Notes: generated by a model from the sequence alone, not told the origin. A DNA stretch of 64,000 nt from Glaciozyma antarctica PI12 (GCA_002917775.1 KZ627150.1:1-64000); one strand, 5' to 3'. Shown: positions 23,258 through 36,208, counted from the stretch's first letter. A program made the numbers and translations.

Positions 23258-25090
23258 ATGTCCATCGCCCAATCTCCGCGCCTCAATGCCGCCGCTCTCG
23301 CGATGGCGGACCGCATCTCGCTTTCGGGCGATACGCCAGTTCCTACCGCGCCCAATTCGATCGATGGGGACACCGAAATCGGTTCGGACGACGTATCGCC
23401 TGAGAAGAAGGAGGAGAAGGTCGCGATGGAGGATGTGGAGCAGGGGAGGAAGGAAGTGGTGGAGCCGCTGGTGGTCAGTTTCCCTGAAGGAGGAGCGGCA
23501 GCTTGGTGCGCCGTAGCGGGAGCGACGCTCTGCATGCTATCGACTTTCGGGCTTTCCAACTCGTTCGGAGTTTTTCAGCAATACTACAGGAATGTGCGTG
23601 GCGAAACTCGCTCTCGGAGGAGCACCCTCTGACGATCCCGCAGAACCAACTTCTCGGCTACCAGCCCTCCACCATCTCCTGGATCGGAAGCGCACACCTC
23701 TGCATCGTCTTCTGCTGCTCCATCGGCGCTGGAATCGGGTTCGATAACGGCTAGTGCGTCCCTCTCACCTCGCTCGCCGAAACGCCGCTGACTCTCCGCA
23801 GCTTCCGCTATCAACTCGCGTTTGGATCCGCTCTCTGGATCTTTGGGATGTTCATGCTTTCCCTCTCGAAGACCTACGTTCAGCTCTTTCTCTCTCAAGC
23901 CGTCTGCCTCGGCGTCAGTCTCGCTTCATTCCTCGACGCGACCCGCAACTAACGACGAACGCAGATCGCTCTCGGGGTAATGTTTGGCCCCACATTAGGC
24001 TGCGTTGGTACCTACTTCCACAAGAACCGCGCCTTCACCCTCGGTTGCGCAGCAGCAGGAGGAGCGATTGGAGGTAGGATTCTCGCCTCGCTCATCACCT
24101 GGAATTCTCGCTGACCTTTCCAAACGCAGCCGTTGCCTTCCCAATCATGCTCAACAATCTCTTCGCAAAGCACAGCTTCGGGTTCGCCATTCGAGCAGGT
24201 GCGTTCCTCCCGCTGCTCGCTCGCAAGAGTTCAATCTAACGAAGCGCAGTGACCTACCTCATGACTGGCCTCCTCATCGCCACCAACCTCCTCATGCGCC
24301 CTCGCAACATGTCCCGCAAGGAACGCAAGCCCTCTCTTCACCTCCTCTATTCCTTCGTGCGGGAACCTTCGTGCTGGCTCGTCAACGGAGGAGTCTTCTT
24401 CGTGATGATGGCTCTCTTCGTTCCGATGTTCTTCATACAAGGTACGTTCCTCCCTCTCGCTCGCTTTCTCCATCCGCTCACTCGAATCTACAGTCTTCAC
24501 GAATGCCTACCTCGATAACAAGGTCCTCGCATCGTACTCCCTCGCGATTCTCAACACCGCCGCCTGCTTCGGCCGTCTCTCCTTCGGCCTCATCGCAGAC
24601 CGCTACGGAGTCTTCAACACCAGCACCCCCCTCACTTTCGTGATGGGAATCATGGTCTTCGGAATGTACGTTCCCCCTCCTCTCCGCAGGAACTCCCACT
24701 GACTAGATCTCGCAGGCTCGGCGCCACCACAACCGGAGGAACGATCACCTTCCTCCTCCTCTTCGGTGCTTCCTCAGGCGGTTTCGTCTCCATCATGGCA
24801 TCAGCTTTCATGTCCCTCGCTTCCGACGTCTCAGAACTCGGGTTCGTCCGTCCCTCCCTCCCTTTATCTCCTCCTAACGCCCCCTCAGCCTCCGCAGCGG
24901 AATCGGGTTCACCTGCGTCGGTCTCGCCGCGCTCATCGGACCTCCTATCGCTGGTGCGCTGCTGGTTATGGCGAAGGGACAGTACTGGGCTCCGTGCACT
25001 TTTGGAGGCTGCTCGGCGCTGCTGGGGTGTGGGCTGCTGGTGGCGGCGAGGAGGAAGCAGGTTGTGCGGAGGGGGAGCTCGAGGGTCTAG
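23258..25090 (+). CDS. MFS monocarboxylate-transporter-like protein
   Basis: The cytosolic N-terminus (MSIAQSPRLNAAALAMADRI, then an acidic stretch) is followed by the signature start of the fungal MCT family, FPEGGAAAWCAVAGATLCML and TFGLSNSFGVFQQYY. Next comes GYQPSTISWIGSAHLCIVF. Twelve hydrophobic segments can be counted across about eight exons, including FGSALWIFGMFMLSLSKTYV, ALGVMFGPTLGCVGTYFHKN, FFVMMALFVPMFFIQ and AACFGRLSFGLIADRYG. Known family: proton-linked monocarboxylate or related transporters, often with unknown substrates in fungi (Mch proteins). The C-terminus is basic (ARRKQVVRRGSSRV), with TAG at 25088-25090. ATG 23258 has a good -3 context. Substrate cannot be told from sequence. 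Confidence 0.88.
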
Positions 25091-25950
25091 ACGGGAGCAG
25101 TATTTGCAGTAGTTCGTTCGCAATTGCATGTGTTGTAGACGTTGATCTTTCGGTAGCGAGCAGATTCGGCAGCGAGGAAAGAGAAGCAGGAGGGTAGCTT
25201 CCCGAGCGAGCTCACTGAAACGGAGCTGAGGCTTCCTTCTTCGAAGAACGCACTAAGCGTGGCGAAGGAGCGAGAACGAGCGGAGGTAGTGAGCGCGCCC
25301 TCAGGGAGGTAGAAGCGAGACTTGGCTGTCAAAGCACCGCACCTGGACGCGAAGAGTGGCACGTTGTGCAAGCTCGCGACATACTATCTTGTTCCGATAG
25401 TGAAGCAAAGCAACCTCCTCCATCTGCCGCCGTTACAGTCCCTGCTGAGGCTTCCTCGCTCCTTCAAACATGTCGTCCAGGAGCGGGAGCGCTCTTCTCC
25501 CTCCTCCATTCTTTCCAGCACCGCACCTGACTCGTCTCAAAAGTCTGGCCGGAACACCTTCAGCTCCTGTGCCATCGCCCGGCGCTGCGTCGTCCAAGCG
25601 ACTCCCCCTCCCTGCTCACCAGCTTCCAACTCCCTGCGCAAGCCCCCCGGTCCTTCCCAAAAAATGCAGACATCCTGCCCGCACGCCAGCTCCAGGAGAC
25701 GTTATCGCTGCCGCCAGATGAGGTGGGTGCCGAGAGCTAGGAGCGGGAGATGGGCTGGGACGGAGCGCGGAGAGGTGCTGAAGAGCCTTGAAGATTGTGC
25801 GGCGCTGCTGAGCTGGCTCCCGAGTTTGTTGAGCGTCCAGAGAGTCGAGCTTGCTGAGCACAGTGAGGCCAGGAAGTAGAGAGGCCTCCCCACCTTCTCG
25901 GCGACATCTTCTCGATCCGACCTGCTCCCACTCCTTCCTCCTCAACCACC
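25091..25950. other. 860-bp gap with only doubtful small frames
   Basis: Between the transporter stop and BNA4. A small plus-strand frame (25470-25721) is listed separately. On the minus strand a short frame around 25700-25870 has a mitochondrial-presequence look (SSRLFSTSPRSVPAHLP) but no ATG start. Nothing else is seen. Confidence 0.4.
25470..25721 (+). CDS. Doubtful small ORF, 83 residues
   Basis: ATG 25470 follows TTCAAAC and opens MSSRSGSALLPPPFFPAPHL, ending in a TGA at 25719-25721. It is Pro/Ser/Ala-rich with no domain. After a run of six A's (about 25660) the neighbouring frame looks more protein-like (NADILPARQLQETLSLPPDE), which would need a one-base shift. It may be a real small gene with a sequencing indel, or chance. 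Nothing in the neighbourhood supports a function. Confidence 0.25.
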   Translation: MSSRSGSALLPPPFFPAPHLTRLKSLAGTPSAPVPSPGAASSKRLPLPAHQLPTPCASPPVLPKKCRHPARTPAPGDVIAAAR

Positions 25951-27678
<1,728 letters not shown>

Positions 27679-27858
27679 ATTAGATTTGGCTGGTGGATTT
27701 AGATCTTCTCCTCTTTTACTCTGCGCCGTGTGAGAGCTCTGGCGCAAAACTGCTCGACTTCTGCGATTACGAGGGTCTGGCCGACGCGACACGCGCGTGT
27801 TGTTTTTCATTCCTTTCTCCTCTTCTTCTTCCTCCTCCCTCCTCCCCAACCCGACGCC

Positions 27859-28986
27859 ATGTCCGCTGCTCCACCAACGAAGACCGCACGCAAGGGCAAA
27901 CGGCCTCTCATCATCTCCACTGTCGTGCCTGCTGCCGGCTCCTACCGTGCTCCCACCGTCCTCTCGATGCCTCTGGATATCATCGCCGAAGTCCTCGCCC
28001 TCGTCTCGCCCCACGACCTCTTCCACCTCTCCCGCACGTCATGGTGCCTCCGCACCTTCCTCTACTTGGGAACAGGGCAGAAGATCTGGGGCATTGCGCG
28101 GAGGGCGGCGGGCCTGCCCGACCTGGCGGCGCCGATGACAGAGCTCCAGTATGTTCGGTTGACATACTTGAATGGGTGCTTTGTACGTCTTCTGAGCTTG
28201 CTGTGGCTGGGAGGAGGGGGAAATAATCGACCCCTTCTACCGCGCCCTCCTCGCCGCCGAACCCGAACCCACTCGACACACCTTTCCCCTCCTCTCGAGC
28301 TTCCTTCGTCTCCCCGCCGTTGAGCAGCTCTGGAAACCCGAACCCTCCTCCCCACCCCTGACTCTCGAACCACGATGGCTCGATTCCCTCCCTCAAATCA
28401 CCGCCCAAATCACCAAACACAGAATCGATACTCGTCGCACGGCCATCAACCTCGTTCACACCGCGCACGGTCGACCTCGGGTCCGCAAGCTCCTCCCCCT
28501 CCCCGACGCAGCCGAGCACGCCTACTTTGCCGACGTCTTCGCCTGATTCACCTGCAAACCCTGCGGCACCTCTTACTCCAACCCGCACTTCATCCCGTTT
28601 GAGCATATGCTCGCACACCAGCACGAGCGCCACAACCCTTCGCCGCGGTTGAGGAGGATCGAGACGCTGCATTTCCACACTACGTCGAAGCAGATTGCAG
28701 TGACGAAGGAGGTGTTTTCGATCTGTGGCGTAGCAGAGGAGGATTGGAGGGATCCTTTGACGCCTGTTCGGCTGGACAACATGGGGGCATGCCTCGTTCG
28801 TGAAGTGGGGGGCGGGTACCGCTTCGGGTGGAGGAGTGCGGTGCGTTGATTCGGTTCTCGATTCGGCGCTCGTTGCTGATCTCTCCTCGCGCGCAGATTT
28901 ACTCGCAGGTGTACTCTGGTACACGTCCGGAAGGGAAGGCGATTTTGTACGTAGCGACGGAGGAGGAGTTGGCGGGGAGAACGTAG
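27859..28986 (+). pseudogene. F-box protein gene with an in-frame TGA
   Basis: The first exon begins MSAAPPTKTARKGKRPLIIS and holds an F-box, LSMPLDIIAEVLALVSPHDL then FHLSRTSWCLRTFLY. The frame resumes 31-34 nt later at EIIDPFYRALLAAEPEPTRH, too short for a normal intron. It stays protein-like through PRWLDSLPQITAQITKHRID and RVRKLLPLPDAAEHAYFADV, until TGA at 28544-28546. The same frame then continues CKPCGTSYSNPHFIPFEHML with a Cys/His pattern, AVTKEVFSICGVAEEDW and, after a normal intron, IYSQVYSGTRPEGKAILYVA, ending at 28984-28986. F-box proteins are SCF ligase substrate receptors. The single stop, short gap and otherwise clean frame suggest a recent pseudogene, stop read-through or assembly error. 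Confidence 0.6.
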
Positions 28987-29252
28987 ACGTGAATCGAGTC
29001 GATTTGGGGCTCATTACGTTGCTCGAACCCGTCTGCGAAGCCGGAAATAATCTGCTGCGAGCTTGGAAGAACACTGCCCGTCCTACTCGGCTGCTTTCGC
29101 GCTGAGTCGCCTGGAAATTGAGCGAGCAGGGCGTCTCTTGAGCGAGGGAGCGAGCAGAGTGTGATGAGCAGAGCGTGACTTCAAAGCGAGAAGAGCGCGC
29201 AGACCGACGACGGTATCCAGGACTCGAAGACGTCCAAGCTGCTGCATTTCAG

Positions 29253-30211
29253 TCATCGAATGAGTCCCTCACCCGACCACCTAATCCCAGTCTTGAGACG
29301 CAAGCAGTCAGCTTTGCTCCCGCCAGCGAGATTGAAGAACGCACCTTCCGGCTCCCGCGTGAAGTCCCACGAAGGAGATGCTCCTCGCATCCGTATCCCA
29401 CTGCTCCGATTCGTATCCCATTGCTCGCTCCTGCTCCTCCGCCACTTGCTCCTCCGACACCATGCACCTCGGACACGACACCGCCTCGAGCCGTTTCGCT
29501 GCCTCAAGCATCGGCCATCTGCGACGACGCACGCATCAGCTCTCTTCTCCCGACGCCACAAAATACGATCGCACCGCTTCGCAACCTCCCAGCAGCCCGC
29601 CCAAACTTGTCGCGTCCCATCGCACTCGGGACACAGGAATCTCCCTCGGACGAGCTCTGGCGTAGCGTGCACGAGCGCTTCTTTCGCCTCGTCCCAATCC
29701 AGTTCCTCCGGCTTGCTCGCACTATCGTCAAAAAAGGTTTCCGAAGGGGTAACGACTCCCTGCCCGATCCACACCTCAACCGAAGACTCGCCCGGCCTGA
29801 TTCGGGAAAGGTGTGGAGGTCGGGCGTGACGATGGAGAGGTAGAGGTGAGGACGACTGCCCTCGTCCGGGCGATGAAAGAAGGAATCTTGAATGAAGAAA
29901 GGCTCGTACCCCAGCTCCCCCGATTGAGCTCCCTCGACGCAGTACATCCACAGCAGAGGATCGTCCGGCTCCCTCCCAAACGCTTTCCGATACCCCTTCC
30001 TCTCCTGCCCTTCAACGGTGAAGCGGTACTGGATGTACTCCCTCCGAGAGACCGCGTAGAACGTCCTGCAGGTCTCGGAGAGCGAGTGTGGGTCGGAGGG
30101 CTCGACGAAGGCGACGACGAGGGAGAGGAGCTCAGCGGGGAGCTGGAGGAGCGCGAAAAGGTGGGAGGTATCGGGGGATTCGCTGCGAGAGCTGGTTGGA
30201 GTGCACGGCAT
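29253..30211 (-). pseudogene. F-box protein gene with a one-base frame change
   Basis: ATG 30211 (MPCTPTSSRSESPDTSHLFA) leads into an F-box, LLQLPAELLSLVVAFVEPSD then SLSETCRTFYAVSRREYIQY, and RPHLYLSIVTPDLHTFPESG. The reading then moves by one base near 29780-29805 into SVEVWIGQGVVTPSETFF, LDWDEAKEALVHATPELVRG and LCPECDGTRQVWAGCWEVAK. A possible 41-nt intron joins to LEAAKRLEAVSCPRCMVSEE, and a final intron to RWSGEGLIR with TGA at 29253-29255. CPEC...SCPRC looks like a zinc ribbon, common in basidiomycete F-box families. No canonical intron explains the frame change. It is tail-to-tail with the other damaged F-box gene. Confidence 0.6.
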
Positions 30212-30471
30212 GAAGACGTGGAAGAGTCTGCGCACAAAGGGGTCAGCGAGAGGGCGTGGCGCAGGATCTCTGGCGGAACGCACGGAGACAGGCGTTCAGC
30301 TGGCGTAGTGGTGAGCTTTCTTTCCAGGCCTTCGGACGAGTCAAGCGGATCGAGAGCAGGAGGGAGAGCCGCACTGACCGCGTCGGCCCAAAGGGGGGAG
30401 CGGAGAGGGTTCGTTCAACTCTCGTTTCTCTTCCTCACTCGCGCCAGCTTCCACAGCCAAACACCGCCAAG

Positions 30472-33256
30472 ATGGCAGCAGCACCATCATCGCCCTCGCC
30501 AGAAGTCGCCGTCCTCACCAAATCCCCAGCCCTGCATGCGCTGAAACGATCGCAACTTGTCAGCTTGTGCAAGCAGTTCGGAATCAAGGCGGCCGGGAAG
30601 GTGAGTCGTTGCTGCTGTGGGGAGTAGTAGATGAGGCACTCGGGCTGTGGGGAGGTGCTGGGGGTCAGGGCAACGTGAGGAGGAGAGTGGCGGTGTTGAG
30701 CCTGTTGTTTGGGTCAACAACAACCTTTTGGGGAGCGAAGCGCTGATTCTCTAGCGCCCCGCAGAACGTGGACCTTATTGACAAGCTCAAGGCCCACGGG
30801 AACTCGCTCAAGTCGCGCCCTGCCGCTCCTGCGCTCGACCTAGACGAAGACAGGTCAGGCGGGGTATCAGCAGACGGCGACGTCTCCACTACCTGGTCCC
30901 TCATATCTCCCTCCGCTGCTCCTTCCGATGCCAATCTATGCACACTCGCTGAATTCGGAAACCTAGGTTTGTCTCTCCTACATCCTCGACGCGACCGCAG
31001 CTAACATCCTCGCAGACTCGCCCTCCAAGTCCAGCTCCCAGTCTTCCGCTGCAAATTCCCTCTCCTCCACCCTCCGCTCAGCCAGCACTTCGATTCGCAG
31101 CGGTCTCAACACGCTCGCCTCGAAATTCCAGCCCGACCTCCCCGGTCCCTCGCTCTCGCTCTCCTTCGACCAACCCGCCCTTGTCGACTCCCCTCGTCCT
31201 CTCAGAATCAGGATCGTCAACACCGATACACCTGGCTCGCACCCTATCCCGGCAAAGACGACGCTGGTCGCTCGTCTCGCTCCGGCCACTCCTCCTTCGA
31301 CGACGCCAGCATTCGTCTTCGGCTCTCCTTCCGGTGCTGCGGCCCCAGGATTCACGTTCGGTTCACCGCGTGCTGGCGAGAGCGCATTCCCCTCGACGTG
31401 CGTGTTTGTGTTTGGGGGACAGGGAGCGGAGGGGAAGACTGCGGCGGAAAGGGTGAAGGAGGAGCTGGAGAGGAGGATGAGGGAGAGCCGAGGAGCGAGG
31501 GGGGAGAGGAGCGTCGATGCGTCGGGAAGTGCTCGTGCTTCGTTGGTGGAGAAGGAGGAGAAGAAGGGCGGGTTCGACGGGAAGCACAAGCGCGAGTTCG
31601 ACAAGTTAGTCCTTCTTTCCTTCCTCCCCTCTCGCAGCTCTGACGATCGCAACAGGATGGACTCTATCGCGAAACACTACGCCGCCACACGCCCTCTCTC
31701 GCACAGCACTTCCTCCGCTCTCGACACGTCCACTGCCGATCGCTCCGCAAAGCGTCTCAAGCTCCCCTCCGCACCTATATCTCGCTCGCCGAAGAAGAAG
31801 CTCGTCGACGCGCTTCGCGATTCCGGCTGGGCCGCCGAGTCGAAGCCCTCTACGCCGGGCGTGAGCTTTGGTGCGAGCATTAGGAGCAAGGCCAGTGGCA
31901 CGCTCGGGAAGAGCGTGATGAGGGAGGGCTTGGTGCCGAATGATGGGAGGGAGGAGAGGGAGAGGGAGGAGAGGGAGAGGAAGTTGGAGATGGCGAAAGC
32001 GAGGAGGAGGAGTGCGGTGGGAGGAGCGCAGGGAGGGAGAAGGAGGAGCTTGGTCGTCGGTCGTGAGCACCTTTTCTCGCTTTGGTTCGGCGAACAGTGC
32101 TGACGCAGACGACGCAGCGCAAAAAGCGACGGGAAGCATGGCGTCGAGGTTCCTCAAGACGACGTTCAAGAAGCTCACCACCTCCGGAGCACCGGCTGCG
32201 AAGCCCATCTCGCCCGTTGTTAAGCGACCCGCTTTCGGCACCTCCAGCGTCAGTCGCCCTCCCCTCGCCTCCTCGCGCCCCACTCTCGCCTCTTCGACCG
32301 CTTCGAGTCGTCTTGGCGCATCCACGGCCCCGAAGCACACCTTTGGCTCTGGCCCTTCGCGCGCCGCCGTCGTCGCTCCTGGATCTGTCAAGAAGCAGCC
32401 CGCGTGGAAGAAGTTCGACCTCCAGAAGAGCCTTGCGCGTCCGCTCAACTACGTTCCCAAGCTCGGTGCGTTCCTTTCCTCTCACCAGATGCTCCCGCTG
32501 ACGTCCTCCGCAGGCTCGAAATCCCAGCTCTCGGCCAACAACGTCGTCCCCTCCGCTCCGAGCGCCAACTTCCGACTCAGTACCGCGTCGTTCTCGCTCC
32601 GCTCACCGCTCAAGCGACCGAGCTCGCTTAGCAAGGCTGGACCCGCCCCGTCGCTCAGCCGTCGTCCGTCGGCGAGGGTTGCGAACCCCGAGCTCCTTGG
32701 AGCTGTCAAGCCTGGGCCGGCGCACGAGCTGGGGGTTGTTGAGTCGACGGAGGTGGTGGAGGAGGAGCGTATTGAGGAGATGGTCGAGGACGACGCGATG
32801 GAGGAGGCCGTCGAGGAACTCGAGTCGGAGATGATGGCGATCGAGGAGGAGCTCTCCGCTGCCCCCGAAGAAGCGAACGAGGTCGTCGGATCGCAGCAGG
32901 ACGCTCTCACCGCTCCTTCCACCGCTCTCGCCCACTCCGTCTTCCCCTCTTCCCTCCCTTCGCAACCCCTCGTCTCCCTCCCTTCCTCCCCCGCCAAATC
33001 CCCTTTCCGACCCTCGAAGCCCGACCTTCCCTCGCGTCTCCCTCTCGTCGGTATCACTAGTCCCCTCCCCAAACGCGCCTTGAGGTCCTCGACCGCATTC
33101 GCAGGGAAGAAGGTAGCGAACAGTCCGGGGAAGAAGGTCGTCAGCTCCTCGACTCGCGCGGCGAGGGATGGAGGGAAGGCGAAGAGTGTGATGGGGTTGG
33201 AGACGACGGCGAAGATGGTCAAGGCGAGGAAGGGGAAGGGGAAGGTGGAGGCGTGA
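30472..33256 (+). CDS. SAP-domain nuclear protein, mostly disordered
   Basis: ATG 30472 opens MAAAPSSPSPEVAVLTKSPA. A SAP-like helix-extension-helix spans exons 1-2, LHALKRSQLVSLCKQFGIKA then DLIDKLKAHGNSLKSR; such domains bind DNA. Phe-Gly motifs follow (FVFGSPSG, FTFGSPRAGE), then a charged coil (KTAAERVKEELERRMRES), a basic stretch (EEREREERERKLEMAKARRR), and RPLNYVPKLG. The C-terminal third has an acidic patch (EEAVEELESEMMAIEEELSA) and basic Ser/Pro tails ending KARKGKGKVEA. About six short introns join in phase. The layout suggests a chromatin or nuclear-periphery protein. I cannot name an orthologue. Confidence 0.75.
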
Positions 33257-33893
33257 GGGGAGTTGTGTTCGATTTTTGCCGTTTTTTCGTCGGGATAGCG
33301 AGATTGCGCCTTGTGAGCCGCATGAGCGCGTTGTTGTAATCAGTGATTTGCATGCTTCGCGTGGGGAAGAGGTGGACGAGGAGAGGTCTCGGACAGATTC
33401 CTCCCGCACTTGTCGCTGCTTCAGAAGGACGAGCGCGAAGAAGGCGAGGGATGCCAGTACTGCAAGCAGGAGCACCTGGTCGAAGGGATGGAGCGCAGAG
33501 AAGAGTTCGAGGACGAGTTGAGACCTTGTCAGCCTCGTCAGCTCGCGTGGAAGAGAGAGAGAGAAGAGGGAAAGAGAGGACGGAGACTACCCCCGAAGGT
33601 TCACCACACGCAAGTTCGAAAGTTCTGGGCCAAACTACTTTGGGGACAACCTCCCAGCCAGACACCTTCGACAGGCTCCTCTTCCCTCCCCGAAGCACCC
33701 ACCAGCACAGCCACCTCCACCAAGGCTCCCAGGAGCACCTGCCTACCACACCCGTGCTCAGGAAGGCACCACCGGCGCAGCAGCACCAACTACTGTACGG
33801 TTCGTCGACGTCCATGCTCCACTCGGGGACCAGAGGCTCACCCTTCAGCCGCAGGAAGCCTAGGAGCGCACACAAGCTAAGCAGAGCCGAGCG
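33257..33893. other. Ambiguous 640-bp gap with open frames on both strands
   Basis: Plus-strand frames give VSDRFLPHLSLLQKDEREEG with CQYCKQEHLV, and after a frame change FTTRKFESSGPNYFGDNLPA to FVDVHAPLGDQRLTLQPQEA with a stop at 33861-33863. The minus strand over the first part reads LVLELFSALHPFDQVLLLAV, then LASLAFFALVLLKQRQ, a clean membrane segment next to an intron-like pyrimidine tract. Only one of these can be the main product. I could not build a complete start-to-stop model on either strand. Confidence 0.3.
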
Positions 33894-34946
33894 ATGATTC
33901 GCTTCATCCTCGTCCAGGTCCGCAACTCCTCCTCCCTATCGTCACATCGCCGCTGACCACGCCCTTGCCTCTCTCCACGCCTCTGTCCGCCTCTCCCCTC
34001 CCCCACGCCCCTCCAATCTCTCTCCGACCACTCGAACGAACGCAGAACCGACAAGGCAAGACGCGCCTTTCAAAGTGGTACGTTCCCTTGGAGGACGACG
34101 AGAAGGTGCGCGTCCGCGGGGAGGTACACCGGATGATTGCACCGCGGGACCAGAAGTACCAGTCCAACTTTGTCGAGGTGCGTTTCCTTCTCTGCTGCTG
34201 GTGCAGGCGTGCGAAGTGCGGGAGGAGAGCGGAAGCTGACCTGGCGACGACGCAGTTCCGCAACCACAAGCTCGTGTACCGCCGTTACGCGGGGCTGTTC
34301 TTCTCCTTCTGCGTGGACGCGAACGATAACGAGCTCGTTTGGCTCGAGGGGATTCACCTGTTCGTGGAGGTGCTAGGTGCGTTTTGGCTCACGAAGTTGA
34401 GGCGAGCCAGGCAGCTGACGGCTTCGTGCGCGCCTTAGATGCCTTCTTTGGGAATGTTTGCGAGCTCGTACGTAGCTTCAAGGTGGAGGACTCATAGTAC
34501 AGCGCTGACGAGACTCTGCTCTACCCTTCACCTTCACCGCTTCTCCCCTCGATCTTTCACCGCCTCCTCTCCTCTCCTCCACCTCCACCGCCGCTACGCT
34601 CCCATCGCTCCTCTCGTCACGCCTTGCCGACATCCATTCCTTCTATCGCCTCCTCCTCCCTCCCTCCCTCCTCCCTCCTCCGCCCTCCTCTCTCTATCTC
34701 CAACCTCGCCCACCTCGCTCACCTCAACCTCCCTCCCTCCCTCCTATCTCTTCCGCCCTCCTCCCTCCATCTCTTAATCTCGCCACCTCGCTCACTTCAA
34801 CCTCGATCAACACCGCACAGGACCTCGTCTTCAACTTTTACAAGGTCTATGCTATCCTCGACGAAGTCTTCCTCGCGGGCGAGATCGAGGAGACGAGCAA
34901 GAGCGTCATCCTCGACCGACTCGAGTTCCTGGAGAAGCTCGATTAG
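33894..34946 (+). CDS. APS2: AP-2 clathrin adaptor complex, sigma subunit
   Basis: Exons read [28 protein letters not shown], then [60 protein letters not shown], and [20 protein letters not shown], ending LEFLEKLD. This is a full-length sigma subunit of about 143 residues, of the AP-2 type by its N-terminus and [12 protein letters not shown]. Known role: part of the AP-2 core at the plasma membrane, with a binding site for dileucine cargo signals. Five exons; the last intron (34468-34820, 353 nt) is unusually long and pyrimidine-rich. Stop at 34944-34946. Confidence 0.95.
34560..34797. repeat. Pyrimidine-rich (CCTCCCT)-like tract inside AP-2 sigma intron
   Basis: On the plus strand the stretch is almost entirely C and T, with repeated CCTCCCTCC units and two partial longer repeats around CTCCCTCCATCTC/CTCTCTATCTCCAACCTCGCC. 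It lies wholly within the 353-nt last intron of the AP-2 sigma gene and probably explains its length. Confidence 0.7.
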
Positions 34947-35473
34947 TCGGAGGTTGGGAGGTATACCGGGAGGGGGAGGTGTAGGAGGGAACAGCGGCTC
35001 ACGGTAGAGGAAGGGGAGAGGGATTCGGGATGGTTGTACTGCAGTTGATGGGATACGAGCGATGCGACGGCTGCTCTGGTTTTTAATGGCTGCTCCACAA
35101 GCCGAAGGATGGTGAGTGGCGCGAAGCGGTCGGTGCACGCGAACTGGGTGAGAAGGCATTCCTCGACGTCGTCGTCGTCAAGGCACTTCCTTGAGCGGTG
35201 GGAGGCTTAGAGCGGAATTATGATTGTTGTAGTTGTCGGAACCGAGGACCAAGGGAGGAAGGTGCGCTCGAGCTTCGCACTTTCGCACGGCACGCTCCCT
35301 CTGCTTGGACCTCTGTCTCACCCTTTTGCGTCGTTTCTCCGGACCAGCTTCCATCCGCTCGCTCCTCCTTTCTCGGCGTTCCAGACCGACTTCCGTTCTC
35401 TGCTTTTGTCCCAACGACACGGAATTGTCCCATCAAGGACCTCTCTCTCGCATCCACATTACACTCCCTAGCC
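34947..35473. other. Intergenic gap, AP-2 sigma to membrane orphan
   Basis: This 527-bp stretch lies between codirectional genes. The last 70 bases are pyrimidine-rich and lead into the ATG at 35474, typical of a 5' UTR here. No gene recognised. Confidence 0.45.
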
Positions 35474-36208
35474 ATGGATCCCACCTCGTCCCCCGCTCCA
35501 GCCTACACCGTCCTCTCCCTCCCTTCTTTCCCCTCTCCCCCTTCCTACGTTACAGCAGCAGAATCCACGCACCTCCGGCGCTACACCTTGTGCGTGCCTC
35601 CCTCCCTCCCATTTCCAACCCCGCTGACGCCTCGCAGTACCTCCCTCTGGGCGACCTCCTGCCTTGCCTACCTCCTTCTCACCGATCTTTCCTCTTCTCT
35701 CGACCCCTGCGCCATCGGAATTGCCGCTCTTCTCGCGCTGACGTTCGGCATGGGAGCGCTGTGCGGGGGGAGGTGTTTGCTCGTTGAGAAGGAGGAGATG
35801 GGGTGGTGGAGGACGGGGGTGGTGTGGAGTTTGACGATGTGTGAGTGCTGAAAAGGCGGGAGAGGGAAGAGAGCTGATGGAGCGCAGGGCATGTGGTGGG
35901 GATGTGGTGCCTTGCCGGAATGTTGGCGAGAGGGCAGGATGCGGTCGTGTGCGTCGATGTGGCGATGATGACTTGTGAGTTCTCGTTCTCGGAGAAAAAG
36001 AGACTCGAGTGACGGGGAGCAGTTGCTGTACAGGGACTCATCCTCGAAGAGTGAGGACGAATGAGCGAGCGAGGACGCAGACTGATCCTGGCTTCGCAGG
36101 GTGCTTCACGAGTGCAAGGGGCCGCAGAGGCGTCTCGACGCGGCGGAAGAGGAAGGATGGAGCGAGCGGGAGAAGAGGGAGAAAGCTGGTGCCGTAGATA
36201 AGTGCTGA
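35474..36208 (+). CDS. Small multi-pass membrane protein, unknown
   Basis: Five exons joined in phase give about 180 residues: MDPTSSPAPAYTVLSLPSFP, then hydrophobic segments LWATSCLAYLLLTDLSSSL, CAIGIAALLALTFGMGALCG, GWWRTGVVWSLTMWHVVGMW and VCVDVAMMTFAVQGLILEEV. A charged tail (DAAEEEGWSEREKREKAGAV) ends at TGA 36206-36208. Four membrane segments are likely, with a cytosolic charged C-terminus. No family recognised. The intron pattern (donors GTGCGT, GTGAGT; acceptors CGCAG, GCAG) supports a real gene. Confidence 0.7.
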
